In this document: one piece after another, positions 12,799 through 23,335 of the stretch | How positions within the stretch are numbered: the first letter of the stretch is position 1 | How the letters are laid out: each line of letters starts with the position of its first letter | NCBI GenBank assembly: GCA_963422465.1 | Contig: OY730169.1 | Coordinates: forward strand, 1,674,001-1,738,000 | From: Lichina pygmaea | Lineage: Eukaryota; Ascomycota; Lichinomycetes; Lichinales; Lichinaceae | DNA length: 64,000 nucleotides | Direction of reading: 5' to 3' | Program-made: the position numbers and the translations under genes | The notes under the pieces: generated by a model | Databases searched by the model: none | Seen by the model: the letters and a program-made list of their open reading frames with translations, nothing else | Told to the model about the DNA's origin: nothing

Positions 12799-13119
12799 CT
12801 ACTCCTGAGCATCAAGGGACTCTTGATCCTTGATAGCTGACAGCTCATGACAGATAGCATCAGCCTCTTTCTGAGAGAGATGACCCAGCTGCCAGTGGAG
12901 GTAGATCTGCTGGGGAAGCAACTTTGACAATTGGTCATCAGTCTCTCGCAGCTGAGCCTTGAGCTGCTTGCGCTTAAGTTCCATCTTCTTCCATTCTGAT
13001 TCTGAGAGATGAAGGTTGTAGTGATGACCCTTCTCAACACACCAATAACAAAAAGATGATGCAGAGCTCACAACACACTTGGCGTGGTCATGACAACAAG
13101 CACTGCATACAATTTTCAA
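12799..13119 (-). CDS. Antisense ORF of element B1: Zn2Cys6-like cluster plus coiled coil
   Basis: The ORF is about 106 codons on the strand opposite to pol, between the pol end and the 3' LTR. The first 35 residues hold closely spaced cysteines (CSAC, KC, then CYWC and a G-H motif) with spacing near the fungal binuclear zinc cluster. This is followed by a charged heptad-like helix (about residues 40-100, rich in K, E, Q and L) that could dimerise. A related copy is at 23015-23335, and a different family has an antisense ORF at the same place (15276-15590). The annotated first codon is not ATG, so the true start is unknown. The element is a fossil, so expression is doubtful. DNA binding is inferred from spacing only. 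Confidence 0.5.
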   Translation of the reverse strand: MKIVCSACCHDHAKCVVSSASSFCYWCVEKGHHYNLHLSESEWKKMELKRKQLKAQLRETDDQLSKLLPQQIYLHWQLGHLSQKEADAICHELSAIKDQESLDAQE

Positions 13120-13255
13120 TTCCTTGCCTATTTTGCCAATGTGACAAGAAAGAGAACTACGATGATGAATTCAAGTTGTCTGATCTCAGTTCATGACAAA
13201 AGAGAAGTAGGAACAAAAAGAATCTGGGGACAGAACTCTTGGAGAGAGGGGATAG

Positions 13256-13715
13256 TGTTAAGGCCTAGGCCAGAACAGCCCAGGTAAGTGAGGGATAAGT
13301 GTTAGTCATACAGAACAACATCCGACTGATCCAGTGGACAAGCAAGAGCTAAGTGAGGAGCTTGTCTGGTGGACAAGCAGGAGCTAAGCGAGGAGCTTGT
13401 CCAGTGGACAAGCAGTCCCTAAGTGAGGAGCTTGTCTGGTGGACAAGCAGTCCCTAAGCGAGGAGCTTGTCTACACAAAAGGATGATACTCTTCAAGGAG
13501 ACCCCCCCCCTCAGGGCATCTGTATAAAGACCCCCCAAAGGGCTCAGAGAGATTAGCTCTCCAGGCTGAACACACATGCACACATCGTACTGAGACAATA
13601 GCACAGGAGAGTTACCCCACCTGTCTATTCCTCTACCGAGTCCCTGTCTAGAATCCGCCCTGCGAAGCAGCAAGACTGTACTGGCTTCTGTGTGAACCCA
13701 GCCCGGCCTTTAACA
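13256..13715 (+). repeat. Family B 3' LTR (copy B1)
   Basis: The LTR is 460 bp, TGTTAAGG..TTTAACA. It carries about four tandem units (about 13330-13475) whose core is GGACAAGC-N16-GCTTGTCC or a decayed form. A TATA box (TATAAAGA) lies near 13523. It is followed by TTCCA, the target duplication, and then the remaining part of the family C LTR. Confidence 0.9.
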
Positions 13716-13963
13716 TTCCATCTGCACACACCTTGCCGGGAAGTTCTATCTGCACTGTTGCCTGTTTGCTCTGCTGTTGCCTGATCCCCTGCCTATAAGA
13801 ACTTCTCCTGCTCCCCCAGCTTCTTCTCTTCTTTTCTTTTTTTCTTCCTTCCTTGTCTTTTGTCTTGTACATCAATCCAAGTCTAAAGTCTCAAGCCAAG
13901 TCAGGTCAAGGTTACTGAATCAGTTAGACTTGAGTTCTGCTCTGCTATTGCCTTATCACAACA
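13716..13963 (+). repeat. Family C 3' LTR, right part
   Basis: This continues the LTR interrupted at 7294. It has a TATA-like CCTATAAGA (about 13791-13799), a pyrimidine-rich leader and an ending TCACAACA. An almost identical tail lies at 23932-24179. In both places the 15-bp minisatellite begins directly after it. Confidence 0.75.
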
Positions 13964-14603
13964 CCCACCAGCAGCATGCCCACTGACAGCACACTCACAG
14001 ACTGCACACCCACCAGCAGTGTGCCCACCAACAGCACACCCACTGGCAGCATGCCCACTGACAGTGTGCCCAGCTGCACACCCACCAGCTGCACACCTGA
14101 CACCATGCCCACTGACTGCATACCTGACTGTGTGCCTGACAGTGTGCTCACAGACTGCACACCCACTGACTGCACACCCACTGGCTGTGTGCCCACCAGC
14201 TGTGTGCTCACCAGCAGCACACCCACTGACAGCACACCCACTGACAGTGTGCCCACCAGCTGTGTGCCCACCAGCTGTGTGCCCACTGACTGCACACCAA
14301 CCAACAGTGTGCCCACAGACTGCACACCCACCAGCTGTGTGCCTGACAGTGCACCCACCAACAGCATGCTCACAGACTGTGTGCCCACCAGCAGTGTGCC
14401 CACCAACAGCACACCCACTGGCAGTGTGCCCACTGACAGCATGCCTGACTGCATGCCTGACAGCACACTCACAGACTGCACACCCACTGACTGTGTACCC
14501 ACCAGCTGCACACTCACCAGCTGCACACCCACTGACTGCGCACCCACCAACAGCACACCCACAGACTGCACACCCACCAGCTGCGCACTCACAGACAGCA
14601 TGC
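13964..14603. repeat. 15-bp minisatellite, array 1
   Basis: This is about 640 bp of tandem 15-bp units of the type CCCACYRRCWGYRYR, for example CCCACTGACAGCACA and CCCACCAGCTGTGTG. It is open in more than one frame on both strands because the unit lacks stop triplets, and on plus it would encode a PT(D/S)(C/S)x pentapeptide. It nearly equals the first 640 bp of array 2 (24180-24820), with only a handful of differences, and is cut off by the LTR at 14604. I regard it as non-coding. Confidence 0.85.
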
Positions 14604-15232
14604 TGTTGTGGTCTGTACTGTACTGTCCTATCTGAGTATAGGATTAGGGCGAGAGGTGGAAGGCGGGTTGGTTCTCACAGGAGAGGAGTGTCAAGGAGTG
14701 CAAAGAGGTTTGGTGGAACATAGTGGTGGTGACACCTGATCAACAGCTTTGTACAAAAGAATTGTATTGAAGTAGATCTAGTTGTCTGGATCACAACATG
14801 AGTTGAAGACAATCATTCTGTAAGGGAACTATTGCCAGACTATATAGTGCTCAGTTCATGAGCACAGTGAGCTCTGCTCACTTTGCTCACTCGGTGAGAT
14901 CAGTGAGCTCTGCTCACTTTGCTCACAGTTCATGCACACTGCGGCAAGCTGGGTGAGCTCTGCTCACTTTGCTCACTTGTTCATGCACACTGCAGCAAGC
15001 TGGGTGAGCTCTGCTCACTTTGCTCACTTTTCATGCACGCTGTGGTGAGCTGGGTGAGCTCTGCTCACTTTGCTCACTTGTTCGTGCATATGCATGCTGC
15101 GGTGAGCACCTTCTGGTTTGTCTCGCCGGTCACGTGACTGGTTCCCGTGTCACGCTGCCTGGTACTTCTGTCCAGTATCCAGTCTGCTGCTTTCTGTGAG
15201 TATATAAAGACTGTTCCTCCTGGGTCATAACA
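14604..15232 (-). repeat. Family A 3' LTR with variant U3 (copy A2)
   Basis: The LTR is about 629 bp. The part 14604-14850 matches the other family A LTRs closely. The array at about 14851-15110 is different, with roughly 52-bp units carrying TGAGC-TCT-GCTCA inverted repeats. A CTATATAG (14840-14847) flanks the array on one side and a TATATAAA (15201-15208) on the other, facing plus-ward into the antisense ORF. Confidence 0.8.
15201..15208 (+). promoter_or_regulatory. TATA box of a putative antisense promoter in the A2 3' LTR
   Basis: TATATAAA lies 24 bp inside the LTR end and 68 bases before the ATG of the plus-strand ORF at 15276. This is a normal distance for a fungal TATA-driven start. 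The corresponding box in the other two family A LTRs is TATAAATA (2188-2195 and 21186-21193). Use as a promoter is inferred. Confidence 0.5.
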
Positions 15233-15275
15233 CTATCCTCCTCTCCATCTTTCATCATCTTGATGAAATCTGGTC

Positions 15276-15590
15276 ATGCCTCCAAAGTCATGTGCGACTG
15301 TTAGCCGAACTCAGCTTGCTGCTCAAATCTGCAATCAGGGTTTTGTTTCACGTACACCCTGTGATTTTTGTGTTCTTTGTGGTCACCTGTGCTTCCAGAT
15401 GTTGGGAGAAGACAATAAGTTGAAATGTGCTGTGTGCACTCAGCACGGAAGGTCTTGTGTCTCTGTGTCCTGGGAATCTCTGAACATGTCCCGGGACAAC
15501 CTCTGTGAGGATGTGGCCGCTGACAAGGCAACGTGCGACACACTCTTTGAACAACTTGCCACAGTGCAGGCTTGTCTGTCTTGGAAGTGA
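15276..15590 (+). CDS. Antisense ORF of element A2: Zn2Cys6-spaced protein
   Basis: The ORF is 104 codons, starts with ATG, and lies on the strand opposite to gag-pol between the chromodomain end and the 3' LTR. Cysteines at about residues 29-66 follow C-x2-C-x6-C-x11-C-x2-C-x6-C, which is exactly the spacing of the fungal Zn2Cys6 binuclear cluster (general spacing C-x2-C-x6-C-x5-12-C-x2-C-x6-8-C). The usual basic residues between the first cysteines are mostly absent, so DNA binding is uncertain. A helix-prone segment follows. The TATATAAA at 15201-15208 could drive it. Family B has a comparable ORF in the same relative place. It is part of a fossil element. Confidence 0.6.
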   Translation: MPPKSCATVSRTQLAAQICNQGFVSRTPCDFCVLCGHLCFQMLGEDNKLKCAVCTQHGRSCVSVSWESLNMSRDNLCEDVAADKATCDTLFEQLATVQACLSWK

Positions 15591-15717
15591 AAGGTGTTGG
15601 AGAGTGCTGAGGTCTGTGCAAGGCAGAAGCTTCAGTGCTTGGTGAAAGAGATGGAGTCAGATAGTGAGGATTTGACTTGATCAGTCATTGACATGTCCCT
15701 TCTGCAGGCCGAGCTGT

Positions 15718-18700
15718 TCAGTCCTGCTCCTGCCAAAACTGTCGCAGAAGAAGCTGGCAGTTCACGAGGTTCTTGAGTGGTTCCCAGGTATTTTCCAAGT
15801 CTGGGTATTCTTTCCACTTGACAAGGTATTGCTGACCTTTCCTAGCCAGGATCTGTTCAACTTTGAACTCTTGTTCTTCTTCGGGTTGATAATAGAATGT
15901 TTCCTGCAAGAGTGTGCTCTGGTCGGCTGGTTCAATCATCAATATATGAAAGTTTGGATAGACTCTGGCATCCCTTGGTAGTCGTATCTTGATGTTGACT
16001 GGTCCTGTTTTTTCTTTGACTGAAAATAGTCTGACCTTGATGTTGTCAAGTTTCTTTGTCTTTGGTTTCTTTGTTTTCCAATTTCTTGTGAGGAGGTAGA
16101 CTTTATCCCCCTTCTTTAGCTGAGGTGCTATTTTTGATTTCTTGTCTATTTGATGTTGCATTCTTTCTGAGGTCTCTTGAAGGTAGTGCCTCATCATTGT
16201 GTGTGTTTGTTGTAGGAGCTTGTCATGTTGGAGTGCTTTCTCCGTGTTTGGTGAAGCTCTGCTTGGCATCCTGATGTTCGCATGTTGTCCAAAATTGGCA
16301 AAAAATAGCAATTCCTTTGTTGAGTCTGATCTGTGCTGGTTGATTGCCAGCTGTGCCACCAGTAATAACTGTACCCAATTGCTGTGGGTTTGGTTGATGT
16401 AATGCTGTAAGTAAGTCTCCAGGACTTGGTTTGCTTGCTCTGTCTGGCTGTCAGTTTGTGGGTGATAGGCTGGAGACATTTTGGGTTTTGTTCCCATGGC
16501 TGCACTGATTGTCTTCCAGTAGTTGGATGTGAAGAGTTTGTCTCTGTCTGTAATGATCATGATCAGAACTCCGTGGTCTCTGACCAATCTGTCCAGTAAG
16601 AGGTGTCCCAACTGTTCTGCTGTGTGGGTCTCCTTGAATAGTACTGCTATTAGATATTTTGTGAATCTGTCCACTATCACCATAATCAAGTTGTAGGTGA
16701 TTCCTGTGACTGGGTCTTTGGACTTGGGTAGCTTTGTGATGAAGTCTATTGACACATCTTCCCACAGGCCTCTTGGTATCGTGTTCAGATGTCCTTCTCC
16801 ATATAGCTTATGTCTTCCATGTTTGTTTTTCTGGCATAGTAGACACTTGCTGATGTAGTTTGTGACATGTTGTCAGAGGTTAATGATATTGTTCTCTGCC
16901 TGTTGGATAAGGTCTGTGGTCTTGGAGATTCCTGGGTGACCATGTGCTGGATTATCGTGGTAGTTCCTTATTAGTTCTTCAGTGTCTTCTGCCGTGAGCT
17001 TGTTGATCTGTGGTTGAGGCACCAGGTTTCCTTGCTAGTCCTGCTGTAAGATTGTTCCTTGGTGTTCATCATCTTCCATGTGGTCTTTTCATCAGCTCAG
17101 TGTGTCTGCTCTCCCATTGTCTTGTCCAGGGGTGTACAAGATCTTGAACTTGTGTTGCTCTAGGAGTTCAGCCTATCTGACTTGCTGTCTGTTCAGCTTC
17201 TTGGTTGTTGTGAACATTGTCAGATTCTTGTAGTCTGTGAGAACAGTGAGTTCAGAACTGCTTTCCGCGTACACTCTCCAGTGTTCAAGTGTGTTGACAA
17301 CTGCCAGTAGCTCTTTGTTGTGGATATCATAGTTTTGTTCCGCTTGTGTTATTTTTTGTGAGTAGTAGGCAACTGGGTGCCACTTGCCGTCTGCCTGTTG
17401 GCATAGACATACTCCCACTGCCTGATCTGAAGTGTCTGTCTTGATTTGTGTTGTTTGGCCTGTCTTGAAGTTGAGAAGAACTGGTTCCTTGGCGCAAGCG
17501 TCCTTGAGCTGTTGGAATACTTTTTGTTGTCTCTCTGTCCACCAGTACTCCACGTCCTTCTTTGTGAGTTCTGTCAGTGGTGTTGCTATCTGTGAGTAGT
17601 TCTTTATGAACTGTCAGTTGAAGTTGGCAAATCCTAGGAAAGCTTGTACTTTCTTAACTGACATCAGTGTTGGCCATTGCTGAATCACTTTGATTTTCTC
17701 AGGGTCAATCTTGATCCCTTCAATCCCTATAACATATCTGAGGAATTCAACTTCTGGTTTGTTGAACTCGCATTTCTTTGGGTTGAGCTTGAGCCCTGCC
17801 TGTTGTAGGCATCGTAGAACATCCTTCACATGTTTGGTATGTTCCTGTTGCGTGTTCGAGTAGACAAGAATGTTGTCCAGGTAGGTGATAGCTGTTTGGT
17901 CCAGGTGTGCTCTGATGATGTTGTTGATCAATGCTTGACATGTTGCTGGTGTGTTCATGAGTCTGAATAGCATAACCAGATACTTGTAGTGTCTGTATCA
18001 GGTTCTGAAGGCTGTCTTCCATTCTTCTCCTTCTTTCATGCGTATCAGGTTGTATACTCCTTTCAAGTCCAGCTTGGTAAAGATTGTAGCTTGGCTGATC
18101 CTGTCTTGCAATTTGTTCGCATTTGGCAACAGATATCAGTTCTTGATGGTAATGTTGTTGAGTTTCCTGTAATCCACACAAAGTCGAAGACTTCTGTCTT
18201 TCTTTGGTGCAAATAGTATTGGGTATCCTGCTGGCGATTGAGATTCTCGAATGAAACCCTTTTTCAGGTTTTCCTCCAGGTACTCACGAAGTACTTGGAG
18301 CTCTTTCTCTGATAACTGGTAAATTGGTCCAAATCCTGGCTCTGTCCCTGGTTGCAACTTGATCTCATAATCCCAAGGTTGGTGCTTAGGCAACACTGCT
18401 GTTGTTGTCTCTTCCTGAAAGAGGTTATCATACTCAGGTCAGTACTCTTCAGAGATCTCCAGAGAGTTAACAACTTCCTCTCTCTTCATCTCTGACTGTT
18501 TGGCCACCTGGTTCCGGGGTGTGCCTGTCAAGGCAGACCTCTTCTCTTGAGAGTTGTTCTTTCTGTCAGTGAGGTTCCACTGAGGACTCCTTCCCTCATC
18601 TGTCCACACCTTCTGCGGCTGGTAACAGGTCTGAGCTGTGTTGTTAGTGCAGTTCCTAAACGTGAGTACTTCTGTCTTCCAGTTAACAACTGGGTTGTGC

Positions 18701-18981
18701 TTCTTTAGCCAAGGCATCCCCAAATAGATATCCTGAGTGGCCAACTCGACAATATCAAGGTGGATCCTTTCAGCATAGTGTCCGGTAACCATTTCCATTG
18801 GCTGCATCTTATGGCAGACTAGCTCTGTCTGTCTATTTGCCATCGTGAGCTGATAGAGCTGCTGCTTGCGTCTCCTTCCAGTGCTGAGGGTGTCGTAAAG
18901 TTGTCTCAAGATGTAGTTTCCACTGGCTCCAGAGTCAACAAGTGCGTATGTCCGTACTGGCGTGTTGGCATGTAGTGACAC
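15718..18981 (-). pseudogene. Element A2 pol remnant (PR, RT, RNase H, INT, chromodomain)
   Basis: Read on minus: aspartic protease with D-S-G-A (about 18920-18940), RT (about 18390-17620, palm motif around 17870), RNase H (about 17550-17170), then integrase. The longest open piece (15718-16755, 345 codons) holds the integrase core with D..D..E spacing, a GPY-like region and a C-terminal chromodomain (about 15730-15880). It is broken, with several interruptions. Confidence 0.88.
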
Positions 18982-18989
18982 AGGTAATC

Positions 18990-20555
18990 ACAGATGCTTT
19001 GTGTTGCTAGGGGTCATGTTGTTGAGCTCCCGATGTCACCCCTTGACAAGGGAGTTCAGTCTTTTCCTGATTGAAGTGTCTTTCCACTGACTGGGCAATA
19101 GGTCCAGCTATTTCCATCAGTCCTGAGGAATCTGTTCATGAATTTGTCTTGCTGATACTTGTCATATCTAGGCTTGAGGCAGTACTGCCAATTGTTGATG
19201 TAGCAGTTGTGGTTGTTGCCTTGCTGTAGGAACATGAGGTGTTTGTGCCAATCATGTGTGTGCCCGGGGAATGCGGTGTGTTGATGTTTGTCCCAAAGAT
19301 GGATCTCACACACATCCTTCTTGCAATTGACCCAATGCTTGTGGCAGGTGGTGTGGTAGGGTGAATGTTCTCTGTACTTTTGTAGTTGTTTGTGGTAGGT
19401 GCAGTAGTGCTTTGTGCAAAACCTCCACTGTAGTTCACCATGCTGTAGATTTCATGGGTCTATGCTGTAAGTATAGCTTCCTTGTGGTATTTCTTCTTTG
19501 ATAGACGTGGGTTCGTCTCAGTCCCTATCAGAGGTGGTTAAGGGCTCCTGTCCCTTGTCCTGACCTGTCAGTTCTGGTAGATCCTTGCCTCCTGATGTTG
19601 CCAGTTGGTGGGCTGCTTCCAATGTCTGATTGTAGTTGTCCTATTGTTCAAGGGATAGCTGAGCCTCTCCTGGTGAGTCCTCTGGCTTGATGACATTCCA
19701 GTCTCCATCAAGTGTATTAAGTTGCTGTCAGTGCACCTTGTTCTTTGAATGACAGTCTTTCACCATGTGGCCTAGCTTGCCACAGGCATAGCACTTCAGT
19801 GCTTTCCTCTTTTTGTTATTCCTTCCCTTCGTGAACCTTCTCTTGTGGTGGACTGCATCCAGTTCCATGGGTGCATAGCTATATAGGTCATGTGGCAGTG
19901 CCTTGTTAGGTGGCTTGTAGTGGTTGCTCACATGCCATGCGGGGTGGCTGTATCCTCTGTCGTGGTGTTTCTCCATCGCTTGCTTGAATAGCTTGTCATC
20001 AGTGTTGATTGCTTGTGTGATGAGTTCATCCAGTGTGTCAACCACTTATCTGTTGAAGGTGATTTCATCCTTCATGTTTTCCTTGAGTCCACATCAGTAT
20101 ATAACTATCAGGGTGTCATCATCCCAGTCAGTCAGTACTGAGTATTGTTTGAACTGCGTGGTGTACTCTGCGGCTGAGCATTGTTGCTTGATGTGCTGGA
20201 TCATTCGTATAGCCACTTTGTCTTTGTTAGATAGTCCAAGGATCCTTTTGATCTTGTCCTTGAATTGTGTCTATTTTGTCATCTATTCTGTTATACTGTC
20301 GTGGTCTCTGTTTCCTGAGAGATGTTTGTTGACATAGGGCTTGATCCATCAATAAGCATTGCCTCTTATGTAAGTGGTTGCAAAGAGGGGCCACTTTTCC
20401 TTAGGCAGCTTTGTCTCTGGTTGGAATTGAAAGTAGACTTGGAGTTGCATGAACCAGTCGTTAACCTTGTTCCTTTCACTGTAGAACAGGTCTGGCTTGG
20501 CGACACTAATCTTTCCATCTGGGAAGTTGGGGTTGGTTACTCCTGAGGTACTCAT
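18990..20555 (-). pseudogene. Element A2 gag remnant
   Basis: Read on minus, gag begins at the ATG at 20555, about 20 bp inside the 5' LTR. A capsid-like region, a CCHC knuckle (C-x2-C-x4-H-x4-C, about 19745-19790) and a Cys/His-rich block (about 19060-19440) follow. It aligns with 1-1604 of the window (copy A1). It is broken. Confidence 0.82.
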
Positions 20556-20573
20556 CCTTGAGGGTCTTCAAAG

Positions 20574-21221
20574 TGTTGCAGTCTGTACTGTACTGTCCTA
20601 TCTGAGTATAGGATTAGGGTGAGAGGTGGAAGGTGGGTTGGTTCTTGCAGAAGAGAAGTGTCAAGGAGTGCGAAGGGGTTTGGTGGAACGTGGTGGTGGT
20701 GACACCTGATCAATGGCTTTGTACAAAAGGATTGTATTAAAGTAGATCTAGTTGTCTGGATCACAACATGAGTTGAAGACAATCATTCCATAAGGGAACT
20801 ATTGTCAGACTATATAGTGCTGGCCTGTCAAGACAGGTGAGATTGTCTTGACAGTCCCACCATGTTATGCACCCTGTGTCAAGACTGGTGAGATTGTCTT
20901 GATGCTTCATACATCCTGTGTCAAGACTGGTGAGATTGTCTTGATACTTCATGCATCCTGCGTCAAGACTGGTGAGATTGTCTTGATGCTTCATGCATCC
21001 TGTGTCAAGACTGGTGAGATTGTCTTGATGCTTCATGCATCCTGTGTCAAGACTGGTGAGATTGTCTCAATGCTTCATGCATGCTGCGTCAAGACTCCCA
21101 TGTGTCTCGACAGTCACGTGACTCCTTGTTGGTTGGTCACTTGACTTCCATGGTGTCCTCTTGCCTGGCCCGCAGCCTGATTGCCTATAAATAAGTGGCT
21201 CCCATCCCCTGGGTCGTAACA
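20574..21221 (-). repeat. Family A 5' LTR (copy A2)
   Basis: The LTR is about 648 bp, TGTTGCAG..GTAACA on plus, and is close to 1623-2223. It has CTATATAG (20810-20817), six or so units of the GTCAAGAC/GTCTTGA inverted-repeat array (about 20821-21100) and TATAAATA (21186-21193). Family B RNase H sequence starts at the next base. Confidence 0.85.
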
Positions 21222-23014
21222 GTACGATGTTCACGACAAAGAGTTGTTAGCAATTATCAACACATTCCAAGAATAGAGGTCTTACTTGGAGGGGGCAAAA
21301 TACATAGTAGATATGTACTCAGACCACAAGAACTTAGCTTACTTCACAATGACGAAGAAGCTAAACTGATGACAAGTTTGATGGGCAGAGTTGTTGGCAT
21401 CATACAACTTTCAAATCCTCTACTGGAAGAGCACTGAAAATACTTGAGTGGATACACTCAGCAGGTGACCAGACCTGATGGACAAGAAAACAACAGAGGA
21501 ATACCCAATCCTAGTGATGAAAGGACAAACCCTGGTCTATGCCCAATCCCAACTGGCAACAACTGAAACAAAGAGTCCACTCCTTATCCTTGGCCACAAG
21601 GTGGCAAACAAAAAGGAAATTGTGCCAGAAAGAGCACAAGAGGAAGTGATCCAGAGGTACCATGACAGGTCTTTGCACAGACACCCCAGGCAAGATAAAA
21701 CCTTGGAGAAAATCCAAAGAAACTACTGCTTCAACAGAATGAAGTGCAAGGTGACAGAGTTCATTCACAACTGTGAACAGTGTGCAAAGAACAAACTATC
21801 AAGACATAAGCTCTACAGGTAGGCACAGCAAATAGACCTACCTGAGGCACTATGGGAAACTATCATGATGGATTTTGTGGTCAAGTTGCCAAAGTCAATA
21901 GACCCAGCAACAAAGGTGGTATATGATAGTATTTTAGTGGTTGTGGACAAGCTCACCAAATACACTTACCTGGTCCTGTGGAAAGAGTCAGGAACCGCAA
22001 ACAAACTTGTGAACATTCTACTCAAAGAGCTGGTAAGCCACCAAGGGCTACCAAAAATAATCATCTCAGATCAAGACAAACTCTTCACCTTGAAATTCTG
22101 GAACACGTGGACAAGGCAACTTGGCATTGATACAAGGATGTCAACAGTCTACCACCCACAAACTGACAGACAAACTGAGTGGACAAACCAGACAATGGAG
22201 TAGTATCTATAACACTACATCAACCACCAGCAGGATAACTGGGTGGAACTGCTACCAATAGCACAGTTTGTGTACAACAACCAGTAACACAGTGTGACAG
22301 GGATAACACTGTTCTTTGCGAACTACAGAAGAAACCCCCAATGGCAGGCAACAGCAGGAGGCAATGTTGTCAATGTTGATAAACTTACTGCTATACACAA
22401 GATAATGAAAACAACAATTGACTGTGCCCAGAACACCACTGCCCACTGATTACACGACAAAAGATTGAAGGGACCAACCCTGGAAAGGGGGGATAAGGTC
22501 TACCTATCAACAAAAAACCTGCACTTAAAGTGACCAAGCAAAAAGCTAGACCACGTACGAATCAGACTATTCAAAATCAAGAAGTGCACTGGGAAAGTCA
22601 ACTATCAACTGAGACTACCACAAAAAGTAAGGATACACTGAGTATTCCACATCTCACTGCTTGAACCAGCACCCAGCGACGCAGAGATCAAGACAGAATG
22701 GAACTTCAAGGACAATGAAGAAGAGTACAATGTTGAAAGAATTCTGGATAGTCAGAGAAATAGACAGAAAACCAAATACTTGGTGAAGTGGTTAGGTTTT
22801 GACAAAGAGGAGAATTCAAGGAAACCAACTGAGAACTTCAGCTCTGCGATGAACCAGAAGCTGGTGGATTACCACTAAGCAAACCCACAGCGACCAGGTC
22901 TGACAGTGATAACAGCTTGAGAGGAGCCAAAGTCTCTGAGGAGAAGATGTCCTCAAAGGACAGTGGAGCAGCAGCCTGACTGGCCTCCTGTTTGTGAATA
23001 ACACAGAGAGTCTC

Positions 23015-23335
23015 CTACTCCTGAGCATCAAGGGACTCTTGATCCTTGATAGCTGACAGCTCATGACAGATGGCATCAGCCTCTTTCTGAGAGAGATGAC
23101 CCAGCTGCCAGTGGAGGTGGATCTGCTGGGGAAGCAACTTCGACAATTGGTCATCAGTCTCTCGCAGCTGAGCCTTGAGCTGCTTGCGCTTAAGTTCCAT
23201 CTTCTTCCATTCTGATTCTGAGAGATGAAGGTCACAGCGATGACCCTTCTCAACACACCAACAATAAAAAGATGATGCAGAGCTCACAACACACTTGGTG
23301 TGGTCGTGACAACAAGCACCGCATGTGATTTTCAA
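23015..23335 (-). CDS. Antisense ORF of element B2: Zn2Cys6-like cluster plus coiled coil
   Basis: This is the second copy of the antisense ORF seen at 12799-13119, about 106 codons, opposite to pol and just 5' of the 3' LTR. It keeps an N-terminal cysteine cluster ending in the motif C-V-E-K-G-H-R-C, then a charged helix with heptad-like leucines. The duplicate does not give independent evidence of selection, because B2 arose by segmental duplication. The start codon is uncertain. Confidence 0.45.
   Translation of the reverse strand: MKITCGACCHDHTKCVVSSASSFYCWCVEKGHRCDLHLSESEWKKMELKRKQLKAQLRETDDQLSKLLPQQIHLHWQLGHLSQKEADAICHELSAIKDQESLDAQE

Larger units (their letters stand above)
7295..13715 (+). 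mobile_element. Family B Ty3/gypsy chromovirus, structurally full-length copy B1
   Basis: This fossil has both LTRs (7295-7684 and 13256-13715) and a perfect 5-bp target duplication TTCCA (7290-7294 and 13716-13720). It is nested in the 3' LTR of element C. Order: LTR, gag with CCHC knuckle, Cys/His-rich block, protease, RT, RNase H, integrase, chromodomain, an antisense ORF, LTR. The frames are interrupted many times (on the order of twenty), mainly by transition-type decay, so the copy is dead although its architecture is whole. The LTRs differ from each other by transitions and by the number of array units, so the insertion is not recent. Confidence 0.9.
14604..21221 (-). mobile_element. 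Family A Ty3/gypsy chromovirus, copy A2
   Basis: This is a minus-strand fossil with both LTRs (5' at 20574-21221, 3' at 14604-15232). Gag lies at about 18990-20555, protease-RT-RNase H-integrase-chromodomain at 18981-15718, and an antisense ORF at 15276-15590. A purine tract on the element strand (about 15233-15255) precedes the 3' LTR. The two LTRs share about 230 bp of R-U5 but have unrelated U3 arrays, so the element looks like a mosaic of two subfamilies. I found no matching target duplication: the left flank is minisatellite and the right flank is family B sequence. It is broken, by fewer breaks than B1 and C. Confidence 0.85.
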
